DNA of 6,848 bases from JAHFJU01 sp964354865 (GCA_964354865.1 CAYHBN010000074.1:1-6848); one strand, 5' to 3'; shown: positions 1 to 5,553, counted from the first letter of the stretch. Notes: generated from the letters alone by a model not told the origin. Program-made: numbers and translations.

Positions 1-43
1 TTACTTCTCCTTCTACTTCACGTGTATCTTTATGTGTAATCAT
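1..43 (-). CDS. N-terminus of an unidentified protein, cut by the left edge
   Basis: An ATG at 43-41 on the minus strand opens a frame that stays open to the window edge, giving 14 residues (MITHKDTREVEGEV). The fragment is too short to name a family. The start is supported by a promoter-like pair upstream at 75-102 and by the absence of any in-frame alternative start close upstream. No Shine-Dalgarno motif precedes the ATG, as with most genes here. It reads in the same direction as the histidine phosphatase gene, whose stop lies about 70 bases upstream, so it may have its own promoter rather than depend on read-through. It could still be a chance open frame. Confidence 0.5.
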   Translation of the reverse strand, partial: MITHKDTREVEGEV

Positions 44-64
44 ACTAAATAGTTTTCCAATGCA

Positions 65-72
65 CCCCCCCC
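65..72. repeat. Homopolymer run, eight C on the plus strand (G on the minus strand)
   Basis: Eight consecutive C lie between the candidate -10 box and the ATG of the left-edge gene, that is, in its presumed transcription start or leader. Runs of this length are prone to polymerase slippage and also to sequencing or assembly error, so the exact length is uncertain. Confidence 0.8.
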
Positions 73-74
73 GT

Positions 75-102
75 AGCATACAACAATGAAATATCACGTC
101 AA
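75..102 (-). promoter_or_regulatory. Candidate sigma70 promoter for the left-edge gene
   Basis: On the minus strand TTGACG (97-102, five of six consensus bases) lies 16 bases from TATGCT (75-80, four of six). It sits in the gap between the phosphatase stop and the ATG at 43. The expected transcription start falls in or beside a run of eight G (65-72), giving a leader of about 25 bases. Called by eye from consensus match only. Confidence 0.4.
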
Positions 103-112
103 TACCGCCTAC

Positions 113-1069
113 CTACGCCGCAACCTCCTCATCTGTATACAATTTTATATTGTACTCATGCGACGACATAACCAAACTCCCCTGCCGTTCATGACGTCGG
201 GCATTTTTAGGTGCGGGCACTCCTCGGTAGATACTTACTCCACAATTAACCGGCCGATTATGTTCATTTTCGTAGAGGTATTTTTCTCGATCCCATTTTT
301 CAATATTTGAACGCAGCGCAAGAATTGCCAAGTGATGAGTCACAACCATAACATCTTCAGGAGTTGTATCAGGTACTACATTCAAAACATTCATCAGCTT
401 TTGTATGCGCGTATCTTGAAAAAGTTCGAGGACTTTATCGGTAAGCGTCTCAGGTGCACCACCATGTTTTCGAATGAGCATAGCAATAAAACTACGCACA
501 CGCTCTTTTACATCAAGCAGACTTTCACCGCCTTCGTGCTTATACTCATAACCGGTTGAAAGTTTATAGAGGACTGCATACTCAGGATTAAAGGTCATGT
601 ATAACCGCCAATCGACATAGATATTTCGTTTACCATGTTCCTGTTCGCGAATACGAACATCTTCAGTCGCCTTTACTTTTCCAAGCTCTGGCCACCCTTC
701 GATAAGTCCTTCTAAAGTTCTTCGAGTTCTTTTATATGGCGATACATAAATTCTATGAGGGAGCGGAGCAACCGTGTGCAAACGAGAACCTGTTACCACT
801 GCTTGCCTGTACCCCCGAGGCGTTAAATCGGTATCGTAATCTGAGTACTCTGGTTGAGAAGCAGCATTAACTTTTTCGGCAAGTGCACGCAATTTCGGAC
901 TCGGAAAAGTTTCTGCAATAAAATGTCCCGTTGTCAGCGCTTCATACTCAACATCAAATAGATCTGCAAATTCTCTAAAACCATCAATTGATTCTCGATC
1001 AACCGCATTGTACTCCGATACTCCATGACGAACCGTTGTAAGACTATTTAGCCACTTAAGCATAGTCAT
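113..1069 (-). CDS. Histidine phosphatase (phosphoglycerate mutase-like) superfamily protein
   Basis: This 318-residue protein carries the marks of the histidine phosphatase superfamily, which removes or transfers phosphate through a phospho-histidine intermediate. The catalytic RHG is at residues 14-16. It is followed by a DxxLTxxGxxQA-type segment (79-90), SPYKRTRRTLE (110-120, the usual SPxxRTRxT motif), REQEHG near 141-146, and GGES (180-183). The second catalytic His is in VVTHHLAIL (242-250), where the usual THG or SHG reads THH. It is longer than the roughly 200 residues of small family members, with extra sequence at about 30-75 and 195-235. No signal peptide or membrane segment is visible, so it is probably cytosolic. 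The substrate cannot be told from the sequence. The start is ATG at 1069; an in-frame ATG at 1063 is equally possible and would fit a nearly leaderless transcript. It lies beyond the GC-rich island from ftsL, so it is probably a separate unit. Confidence 0.88.
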   Translation of the reverse strand: MTMLKWLNSLTTVRHGVSEYNAVDRESIDGFREFADLFDVEYEALTTGHFIAETFPSPKLRALAEKVNAASQPEYSDYDTDLTPRGYRQAVVTGSRLHTVAPLPHRIYVSPYKRTRRTLEGLIEGWPELGKVKATEDVRIREQEHGKRNIYVDWRLYMTFNPEYAVLYKLSTGYEYKHEGGESLLDVKERVRSFIAMLIRKHGGAPETLTDKVLELFQDTRIQKLMNVLNVVPDTTPEDVMVVTHHLAILALRSNIEKWDREKYLYENEHNRPVNCGVSIYRGVPAPKNARRHERQGSLVMSSHEYNIKLYTDEEVAA

Positions 1070-1070
1070 A

Positions 1071-1098
1071 TTTATGACACACTACAGCAAAAAGTCAA
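1071..1098 (-). promoter_or_regulatory. Candidate promoter of the histidine phosphatase gene
   Basis: On the minus strand TTGACT (1093-1098, five of six) is separated by 16 bases from CATAAA (1071-1076, four of six). The predicted start would lie at or inside the two ATG codons at 1069 and 1063, so either the transcript is leaderless from the second ATG or the real -10 box is elsewhere. Weak evidence. Confidence 0.3.
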
Positions 1099-1117
1099 CG
1101 CCGATCGTTAAAAGGAT

Positions 1118-1392
1118 TTGATGCGGGGGAAGGCGGGTGACAGGGGTTCGCGCCTTACAGGGGAGCCAGGCGCTACAGCGCGTCGCACGGCGACGCGGCG
1201 AGGCGCAGCGAACAATCTGGCTTTGCCAGTTGTGAGCAAGCTGAGCTTACTACTAAAGAAGAAAGGGAAGGCTTGCGCGAGGCACGCGGGTGGTAAACCT
1301 GCGAGAGTCTATGTCCGCCGAGAGCGCCGTTTGCACCGAAGTGCGCGGGAGCCGATCAGAGGGGTTCTTTGACGTGAGCGAGTGAACCTCCC
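1118..1392. other. GC-rich, hairpin-dense region without a convincing gene; possible structured RNA
   Basis: The gap 1070-1438 between the phosphatase and ftsL contains this island. By hand count 1141-1380 is about 62% GC, clearly above the neighbouring genes. Successive inverted repeats are visible: 1150-1155 with 1168-1173; 1179-1186 with 1190-1197 (eight perfect pairs, three-base loop); 1212-1221 with 1225-1233 (nine pairs, one bulge); 1232-1237 with 1245-1250; 1286-1291 with 1297-1302; 1333-1336 with 1341-1344 (CGAA loop); and 1359-1367 with 1384-1392 (one mismatch). I looked for conserved blocks of RNase P RNA, tmRNA and tRNA and did not find them. A plus-strand frame (1121-1372, 83 codons, preceded by AAAGGA) encodes a very Arg/Lys-rich, low-complexity peptide and is probably not a gene. 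The strand of any transcript is unknown. It may be a structured RNA, an intergenic repeat of this lineage, or decayed sequence. Confidence 0.4.
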
Positions 1393-1438
1393 TTATATGC
1401 GACCAAGACACAAACCTTATCCCTTTCTTGTGGGGTGA

Positions 1439-1831
1439 CTAATTAAGTTGACCGAGCACCACAACCGAACCTTGAGCAACTGCCGAGTCTTGTTGAAGAA
1501 ACGAAACCTGCTTAACCGCAACCATATTCAAATCGATTGCTGCGGCACGTACTGAACTGAGTGATTTTTCTTTAGCGATTCCCACTGAATTTCGTTCACG
1601 GCTCGATACCAATACCTCTCGTTCAATTTCTAATTTTTTGAGCATGTATCCTTTTGTATGTACGTCGGTAAATTTTGCGAGATAGAAAAATCCAATCACA
1701 CCAATGGCTAATGCCAAACTAAACATAGTGAAGAACTTTCCGATTCTAATTTGCACAGGGAACGTCGCCGTTCGAAGTGTTCGGTGTCGAGAAACTGATT
1801 TTGTTAGAAGGAGATGTGCCACAGGGAGCAA
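1439..1831 (-). CDS. ftsL: FtsL-like bitopic cell-division protein
   Basis: This 130-residue protein has a basic N-terminus of about 32 residues, one hydrophobic membrane segment (about 33-52), a charged heptad-like stretch (about 57-95) typical of a short coiled coil, and an ending LNMVAVKQVSFL (101-112) that resembles the tail of FtsL proteins. This topology, and the position 13 bases after rsmH on the same strand, match FtsL in the division/cell-wall (dcw) cluster. There FtsL partners FtsB/DivIC and FtsQ at the septum and helps activate the FtsW-FtsI synthase. FtsL diverges so fast that the call rests on topology and neighbourhood rather than residues. The start is TTG at 1831; no ATG lies upstream in frame, and the next ATG (residue 36) would cut the membrane segment. 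A GTG at codon 4 is an alternative. It is presumably cotranscribed with rsmH. The usual next gene, ftsI, is absent. Confidence 0.62.
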   Translation of the reverse strand: MLPVAHLLLTKSVSRHRTLRTATFPVQIRIGKFFTMFSLALAIGVIGFFYLAKFTDVHTKGYMLKKLEIEREVLVSSRERNSVGIAKEKSLSSVRAAAIDLNMVAVKQVSFLQQDSAVAQGSVVVLGQLN

Positions 1832-1844
1832 GAGAGTTAGAGAG

Positions 1845-2840
1845 TCAGGCGTTCTTTTGAATGATTCTGAGTTTTGCGCTTCGTGCGCGGGGGTTATTTT
1901 TGAGTTCTTCGGTTCCGGGAGAGATTGGTTTCTTTTCGAGGAGCGAAAACTTTTTTGTGAGTGCCGCTTCTTTAAAGATTTTTTTCACCACACCGTCTTC
2001 GAGAGAATGAAAACTTATGACTGCAACGGTGCCGCCGATCGAGACCGAGGCGAGTGCCCCACGAAGGCCTTTTTCAAGTACTTCGAGTTCACTATTGACC
2101 GTCATGCGCAGCGCCTGAAAGGTGCGAGTGGCGGCGTGTCTTCGTTGTCGAAGTCCCCATTCATGCATCTGTTTTCGAGCGTTCTCTGGCCAAATAAATT
2201 TTCCCGTTTCAGGATCTTTAACCAGTGTTCGTTTTGCGTAATACGCATTTCGCGAGTGGACTACACCAGCGATGAAATCCGCAAGTTCGAGTGTTGATGT
2301 GAACTGAATATGTTTGCGGTATTCATCGATGTTGTAAGCAATACGTAGAGAAAAGTGCTCTTCGCCGAGTGTGTGAATAAGTTGTGAAAGATCTTCGACC
2401 GAGTAGGTGTTTACGATTATCTGTGCGGTCAAGTAGTCTTGCGGATTTAATCTCATATCGAGTGGACCATCTTTGAGGAATGAAAATCCTCGAGTGGCAT
2501 CATCGACATGAACCGAAGAGATTCCGAGATCGAATAAAATTCCATCAAGGTGTCCTTCTTTTTTCGCTATCTTCGTAGCAACGTCTTCTATCTCTGAAAA
2601 ATTTGTGTGAATGAACTTTATTTTCTCTGGATTTTTCGCGTGCTCTTGTAGAAGTAATTTTGCCTCTTCGAGATTTCTGCTATCGGTATCGAGACCGTAC
2701 ACTGTTGCACCTTTTTCAAGGAGGAGTTTTGAGTGGCCACCCAGACCGAGGGTTGCATCTATGATGACGTCGCCCTGTTTAGGCTTTAGATAGGCCAGAA
2801 CCTCGTTAGCAAGGACCGGAATGTGAACGTGTACACACAT
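1845..2840 (-). CDS. rsmH: 16S rRNA (cytosine(1402)-N4)-methyltransferase RsmH (MraW)
   Basis: RsmH methylates N4 of C1402 in the decoding centre of 16S rRNA using S-adenosylmethionine. Numbered from the ATG at 2840 (331 residues), the family motifs appear in order: HIPVLANEVL near the N-terminus; the SAM-binding DATLGLGGHS (28-37) and GLDTD (49-53); FDLGISS (103-109); RGFSF...GPLDMR (117-130); RHAATRTFQALR (234-245); ISFHSLED (275-282); and a C-terminal RARSAKLR. The frame extends to a TTG at 2861, but the ATG puts the conserved HIPVL close to the N-terminus, as usual in the family. Neither start has a Shine-Dalgarno motif. The protein is longer than typical because about 35 extra residues (roughly 196-233) sit just before the RTFQALR motif. 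ftsL follows after 13 bases, an arrangement typical of the dcw cluster, although mraZ is not found upstream. Confidence 0.96.
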   Translation of the reverse strand: MCVHVHIPVLANEVLAYLKPKQGDVIIDATLGLGGHSKLLLEKGATVYGLDTDSRNLEEAKLLLQEHAKNPEKIKFIHTNFSEIEDVATKIAKKEGHLDGILFDLGISSVHVDDATRGFSFLKDGPLDMRLNPQDYLTAQIIVNTYSVEDLSQLIHTLGEEHFSLRIAYNIDEYRKHIQFTSTLELADFIAGVVHSRNAYYAKRTLVKDPETGKFIWPENARKQMHEWGLRQRRHAATRTFQALRMTVNSELEVLEKGLRGALASVSIGGTVAVISFHSLEDGVVKKIFKEAALTKKFSLLEKKPISPGTEELKNNPRARSAKLRIIQKNA

Positions 2841-2863
2841 GGATGTTGAAAGGTTGTTCAAAA

Positions 2864-2875
2864 CTTGTGCACAAG
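2864..2875. repeat. Perfect 12-base palindrome CTTGTGCACAAG upstream of rsmH
   Basis: The palindrome lies between the rsmH -10 box and its start codons, just upstream of the TTG at 2861. It would be in the leader RNA or serve as a binding site downstream of the promoter. On the minus strand the adjacent TTATACACC and the palindrome's TTGTGCACA each differ by one base from the DnaA-box pattern TTATNCACA. No regulator can be assigned. Confidence 0.6.
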
Positions 2876-2908
2876 GGGTGTATAACTTTTTTGCTCACTT
2901 CGTCGCCA

Positions 2909-2937
2909 AATGTAGTGTCGAAGCGGCATATTGTCAA
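2909..2937 (-). promoter_or_regulatory. Sigma70-type promoter of rsmH-ftsL
   Basis: A perfect -35 box TTGACA (2932-2937, minus strand) is followed after exactly 17 bases by TACATT (2909-2914, four of six). The predicted transcription start is near 2902, giving a leader of about 60 bases to the ATG at 2840. This is the best promoter by consensus in the window and lies where the operon needs one. Confidence 0.6.
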
Positions 2938-3015
2938 AACGTATTTACGAAAAACACCGAGATAGTTCAAAAAATGTGTTCTTATTCAGAGGATTTTTGC
3001 AGGATTTTGTTTTTT

Positions 3016-3060
3016 AAAAGCCAAAAACGGCATTTAGCGAGTTGCTCTTGCGGCTTTTTT
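3016..3060. terminator. Inverted repeat with T run; possible terminator in the tsaC-rsmH gap
   Basis: AAAAGCC (3016-3022) pairs with GGCTTTT (3052-3058), followed by two more T. An inner pair, GCGAG (3037-3041) with CTTGC (3047-3051), stacks next to it. On the plus strand the hairpin ends in a T run, like an intrinsic terminator, but no plus-strand gene precedes it. On the minus strand it lies after tsaC and ends in GGCTTTT followed by A residues, a poor match. The rest of the 2862-3134 gap holds the rsmH promoter and AT-rich sequence with no supported gene. Confidence 0.3.
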
Positions 3061-3134
3061 CGGTTGTTGGGTAATTTTTGTGAACAGCTATGTGTGCGTA
3101 CTCATAAAGAAGTACCTGCACTGCGAAAATGGCT

Positions 3135-3740
3135 CTATGAAGCGATTTCGACCACCACTAGACTCCCCTGACGAATAATTCTCGGTTTCTCATTCGTCAT
3201 ATCAATAATCGTCGACGGCAGATTTTGCTCAGAAAGCGTGCCCGAATCAAGAATAAAATCCGGTTGTGTTTTTCTATTTTTAAATTGCTCATGTATCGCT
3301 TGAGCAGTATATGGCGAAGGAAGCGTTGTTACATTTGCACTCGTGGTAGTAATCGGTCGACCAAGTAGTTTTACGAGCTGATGCGAGAGTTCATGATTCG
3401 GTACGCGAATGCCGATAGAGCTAATGTGAGGATTCAAAAATGAAGGAAGCGTGTACTTTCGTGGCAGTACAAGTGTAAGTGCGCCCGGCCAGTACTTCTT
3501 TGCCAGTACAAGAGCCTCACCAGAAAATTCTGCATACTCCCCTGCTTGCTCTAAACTCGAAACAAGAATCGAAACCGGCTTATCAAAATCCATTCCTTTC
3601 AACTCGTATAGCTTTTTAAGTGCCGCTTCATTAAAAATATCGCAGGCGAAGCCGTAACACGTGTCTGTAGCATGGGCGATCACGCCGCCTTGTTGGAGAA
3701 TTTTAACAGCTTGCTCAATAAGAGACTGAGAGATAGTCAT
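3135..3740 (-). CDS. tsaC: L-threonylcarbamoyladenylate synthase, TsaC/YrdC type
   Basis: This 201-residue single-domain protein belongs to the Sua5/YciO/YrdC family. Members make threonylcarbamoyl-AMP from threonine, bicarbonate and ATP, the first step of the universal t6A modification of ANN-decoding tRNAs; TsaD and partners then transfer the group. Seen in the sequence: GGVIAHATDTCYG (18-30, the GG..A.PTDT.YG motif with His-Ala in place of the more usual Pro), KGMDFDKPVSIL (48-59), WPGALTLVL (84-92), IGIRVPNH (109-116), PITTTSAN (129-136), STIIDM (176-181) and IIRQGS (188-193). The C-terminal Sua5 domain is absent, so this is the short TsaC form. The start is ATG at 3740, with no Shine-Dalgarno motif. 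The stop of the upstream gene is 34 bases away, so the two may be cotranscribed, but an extended -10 box sits immediately before the ATG. The partner genes tsaB, tsaD and tsaE are not in the window. Confidence 0.93.
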   Translation of the reverse strand: MTISQSLIEQAVKILQQGGVIAHATDTCYGFACDIFNEAALKKLYELKGMDFDKPVSILVSSLEQAGEYAEFSGEALVLAKKYWPGALTLVLPRKYTLPSFLNPHISSIGIRVPNHELSHQLVKLLGRPITTTSANVTTLPSPYTAQAIHEQFKNRKTQPDFILDSGTLSEQNLPSTIIDMTNEKPRIIRQGSLVVVEIAS

Positions 3741-3749
3741 GTCTCAAGT

Positions 3750-3758
3750 AGTATATCA
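3750..3758 (-). promoter_or_regulatory. Extended -10 promoter element just before tsaC
   Basis: On the minus strand TGATATACT combines a TG extension with TATACT (five of six), and only nine bases separate it from the tsaC ATG. No good -35 box is visible 16-18 bases upstream, but extended -10 promoters can work without one. The implied start lies about three bases before the ATG, giving a nearly leaderless message. The identical nine bases occur before gap. Confidence 0.4.
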
Positions 3759-3774
3759 CTAGCTAAAAAACACC

Positions 3775-4383
3775 TTACGCATTACCAGCCTTGTCAACCA
3801 TTTTAATTGAAGGCTTCATCTTCTCGTATATTCGGTGAATAGCATTAAGACGCTTTTCATAACCATCCCTAAAAACGGCAATTCCGCTTCCCAAATGCTC
3901 AAGGTGCTTTGCATAAATTTCAAGAGCAGCCGCAGTCTGTGGGCCTAATATTCCATCGCAATCAGCATCTTTCATGCCTGCGAGTTTCTGAAGTTTTGTT
4001 ATATCTTCCTTTAAATGGTCCTCTGCGAGGTCCCATACTACGTTATTAACTAAATCTTCAAAATCAGAATTACTGATTCCGAACTTATTGAGTATCTTAA
4101 TTTGACTATCAATAAATGGATTGCCGGTCTTTTCAATTTTATACTTACCTATAGTAGGAGCATTTGCTTTCGTATCATCACTAAAATCAATCACTGCCAA
4201 TTCACTTCGGCTAATTAAGTCATTAGCATATTCTTCTAAGCTTTTGACACGCTGAGGTGTACCTTCACTATTGGCTTTAATGTTTTCAACTGTATTTCCT
4301 GTGTTATATTCTAAAGAATCAGCAAGTGTTTCTTTTGTAACAATTGGGGGAAGGGGCTCTATTTTAGGTTCTTTTGCTTCCAT
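3775..4383 (-). CDS. Uncharacterised protein with a peptidoglycan-binding-like segment
   Basis: I do not recognise this 202-residue protein as a whole. Residues about 127-160 (LQKLAGMKDADCDGILGPQT, then an AAALEIYAK continuation) resemble the second half of the PG_binding_1 domain, with its LQ..lG...DG.fGp.T..A.. pattern, a three-helix fold often found in cell-wall enzymes. Against that role, there is no signal peptide or membrane segment: the N-terminus (1-35) is acidic, Pro/Glu-rich and probably disordered. The C-terminus (about 165-198) is a Lys/Arg-rich helix. It may act in the cytoplasm, be exported by another route, or be a remnant of a longer protein. The gene is visibly more AT-rich than its neighbours (about 28-35% GC in hand-counted 60-base stretches such as 4081-4200, against about 45% in gap), which hints at a different history. 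The start is ATG at 4383, with a promoter-like pair upstream and no Shine-Dalgarno motif. tsaC follows 34 bases downstream. Confidence 0.75.
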   Translation of the reverse strand: MEAKEPKIEPLPPIVTKETLADSLEYNTGNTVENIKANSEGTPQRVKSLEEYANDLISRSELAVIDFSDDTKANAPTIGKYKIEKTGNPFIDSQIKILNKFGISNSDFEDLVNNVVWDLAEDHLKEDITKLQKLAGMKDADCDGILGPQTAAALEIYAKHLEHLGSGIAVFRDGYEKRLNAIHRIYEKMKPSIKMVDKAGNA

Positions 4384-4409
4384 ATATTTATTTTTGTTAG
4401 GATACTATA

Positions 4410-4438
4410 ATCATACCATAAAACCGTAGTTTTAACAA
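4410..4438 (-). promoter_or_regulatory. Candidate promoter of the 202-residue gene (and possibly tsaC)
   Basis: On the minus strand TTGTTA (4433-4438, four of six) lies 17 bases from TATGAT (4410-4415, five of six), which is preceded by TGG, an extended -10 arrangement. The predicted start is near 4403, about 20 bases before the ATG at 4383. Confidence 0.5.
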
Positions 4439-4466
4439 TATTGTGACTTTGCCTAGAAAGGAGCTT

Positions 4467-4475
4467 TGATATACT
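4467..4475 (+). promoter_or_regulatory. Extended -10 promoter element of gap
   Basis: TGATATACT has the TG extension plus TATACT (five of six). A weak -35-like TTGCCT lies at 4449-4454, only 15 bases away. The predicted start is near 4482, giving a pyrimidine-rich leader of about 31 bases without a Shine-Dalgarno motif before the gap ATG. The AAAGGAG at 4457-4463 lies upstream of this predicted start, so it is unlikely to act in translation of gap. Confidence 0.45.
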
Positions 4476-4512
4476 TTCTTTCTGCACTCTATCTCTACCT
4501 AACTCCCCTTCT

Positions 4513-5541
4513 ATGTCTAAACCACGCGTCGCGATTAATGGCTTTGGCCGTATTGGTAAACTGATTTTCCGTTCAAACCTTATTCACGATTTGCTCGATA
4601 TTGTGGCGATTAACGACCCTTCGCCGGTCGAGATGCATTCAATCATGGTTCAGTTTGACTCTTCATACGGCCCGATTACAAACATAGGATTTAAAGATGG
4701 AGACATAGCCGTTGATGGCAAAGACCTCGTGGTAAAAGGCAAAAAAATTCAAATGTTCTCGACTCGAAATCCTCTTGAATTGCCTTGGAAAGATTTACAA
4801 ATAGACCTTGTTCTTGAGTGTACTGGCGCATTTACCGACCGCGATGGCGCGGCGAAACACCTTACCGCAGGCGCAAAACGCGTTATTATTTCTGCTCCAG
4901 GAAAAAATCCAGATGCGACCTTTGTTATGGGAGTAAATGACGACCAATTTGATCCGAAAAAACATTTCATTATTTCAAATGCATCGTGCACGACCAACTG
5001 TTTGGCTCCACTTGCAAAAGTATTAGACGACGAATACGGCATTGAACATGGATTTATGACCACAGTGCACTCATATACGAACGACCAGAATATTCTTGAT
5101 GCTTCACATAAAGATCCACGACGTGCGCGAGCGGCTGCGCTTTCTTTGATTCCTACAACCACGGGTGCTGCAAAAGCAATCGGTGAGGTTCTTCCACAAC
5201 TTGCGGGAAAATTGAATGGCGTTTCGGTTCGTGCTCCTACTCCAACTGTTTCACTTGTTGACCTCGTCATTCAAGTTAAAAAGGCGCCAAAAGATGCTGC
5301 CGAGGTAAATGCGGTTATTGAAAAAGCGACAGCGGGATCTATGAAAAACGTTATTGCCCTTGAGAAGCGCCCACTTGTTTCAATTGATTTTAAAGGGAAT
5401 ACCCACTCGAGCATCGTTGATAGTGCGTTATCTATGACCATGGGCAACATGATCAAGGTATTTAGTTGGTACGATAATGAGTGGGGGTATTCGACACGTA
5501 CGGTTGAGTTGGCTGCGAAGGTTGGGTCTGCGAATACATAA
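4513..5541 (+). CDS. gap: Glyceraldehyde-3-phosphate dehydrogenase, type I
   Basis: This 342-residue enzyme oxidises and phosphorylates glyceraldehyde 3-phosphate to 1,3-bisphosphoglycerate in the cytosol, the NAD-linked step of glycolysis (reversible in gluconeogenesis). The N-terminal Rossmann motif INGFGRIG is at 8-15. Asp35 in INDP, at the end of the second strand, is the usual sign of NAD preference. The active-site signature SNASCTTNCLAP spans 155-166 with catalytic Cys159, and the His base is His186 in TTVHSYTNDQ. KDPRRARAA, IPTTTGAAKAIG, GVSVRAPTPTVSLVDL and the C-terminal WYDNEWGYSTR are all present. The length is normal (about 330-340). The start is ATG at 4513, directly followed by the conserved strand. 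It appears to be a single-gene unit: the gene to the left diverges and the gene to the right converges only 12 bases after the stop. No phosphoglycerate kinase gene is adjacent. Confidence 0.98.
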   Translation: MSKPRVAINGFGRIGKLIFRSNLIHDLLDIVAINDPSPVEMHSIMVQFDSSYGPITNIGFKDGDIAVDGKDLVVKGKKIQMFSTRNPLELPWKDLQIDLVLECTGAFTDRDGAAKHLTAGAKRVIISAPGKNPDATFVMGVNDDQFDPKKHFIISNASCTTNCLAPLAKVLDDEYGIEHGFMTTVHSYTNDQNILDASHKDPRRARAAALSLIPTTTGAAKAIGEVLPQLAGKLNGVSVRAPTPTVSLVDLVIQVKKAPKDAAEVNAVIEKATAGSMKNVIALEKRPLVSIDFKGNTHSSIVDSALSMTMGNMIKVFSWYDNEWGYSTRTVELAAKVGSANT

Positions 5542-5553
5542 GCTGTGCGCGAA

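Noticed and set aside
1121..1372. Plus-strand frame of 83 codons with AAAGGA four bases before its ATG
   Set aside because: The peptide is low-complexity, extremely Arg/Lys-rich and uses rare Arg codons. The frame is open mainly because the region is GC-rich, and it coincides with the run of hairpins. I keep it only as a remark.
1118..1392. RNase P RNA, prompted by GGTAAACCT at 1292-1300
   Set aside because: The universal GAGGAAAGTCC block and the AAATAGG block are absent, and the hairpins do not fit the P4 pairing.
1359..1392. Terminator for the rsmH-ftsL operon
   Set aside because: The stem is reasonable, but neither strand has a T run after it, and it fits better as one of the island's hairpins.
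1369..1399. Plus-strand promoter (TTGACG and TATATG) reading antisense into ftsL
   Set aside because: The spacer would be 19 bases, the -10 match is poor, and no gene lies downstream on that strand.
1704..2297. Plus-strand frame of 197 codons opposite rsmH and ftsL
   Set aside because: It is antisense to two well-supported genes, and its peptide shows no domain-like pattern.
2839..3171. Plus-strand Cys-rich frame of 110 codons in the rsmH-tsaC gap
   Set aside because: It overlaps the rsmH start and promoter and the tsaC 3' end on the other strand, begins inside rsmH, and has the composition of non-coding AT-rich DNA.
4457..4563. Leader peptide starting at TTG 4466 behind AAAGGAG and overlapping the gap start
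   Set aside because: The spacing to TTG is only two bases, and the motif sits upstream of or within the predicted extended -10 box, so it would not be in the RNA.
4749..5270. Minus-strand frame of 173 codons opposite gap
   Set aside because: It is antisense to a strongly conserved enzyme gene, and its open frame follows from gap codon use.
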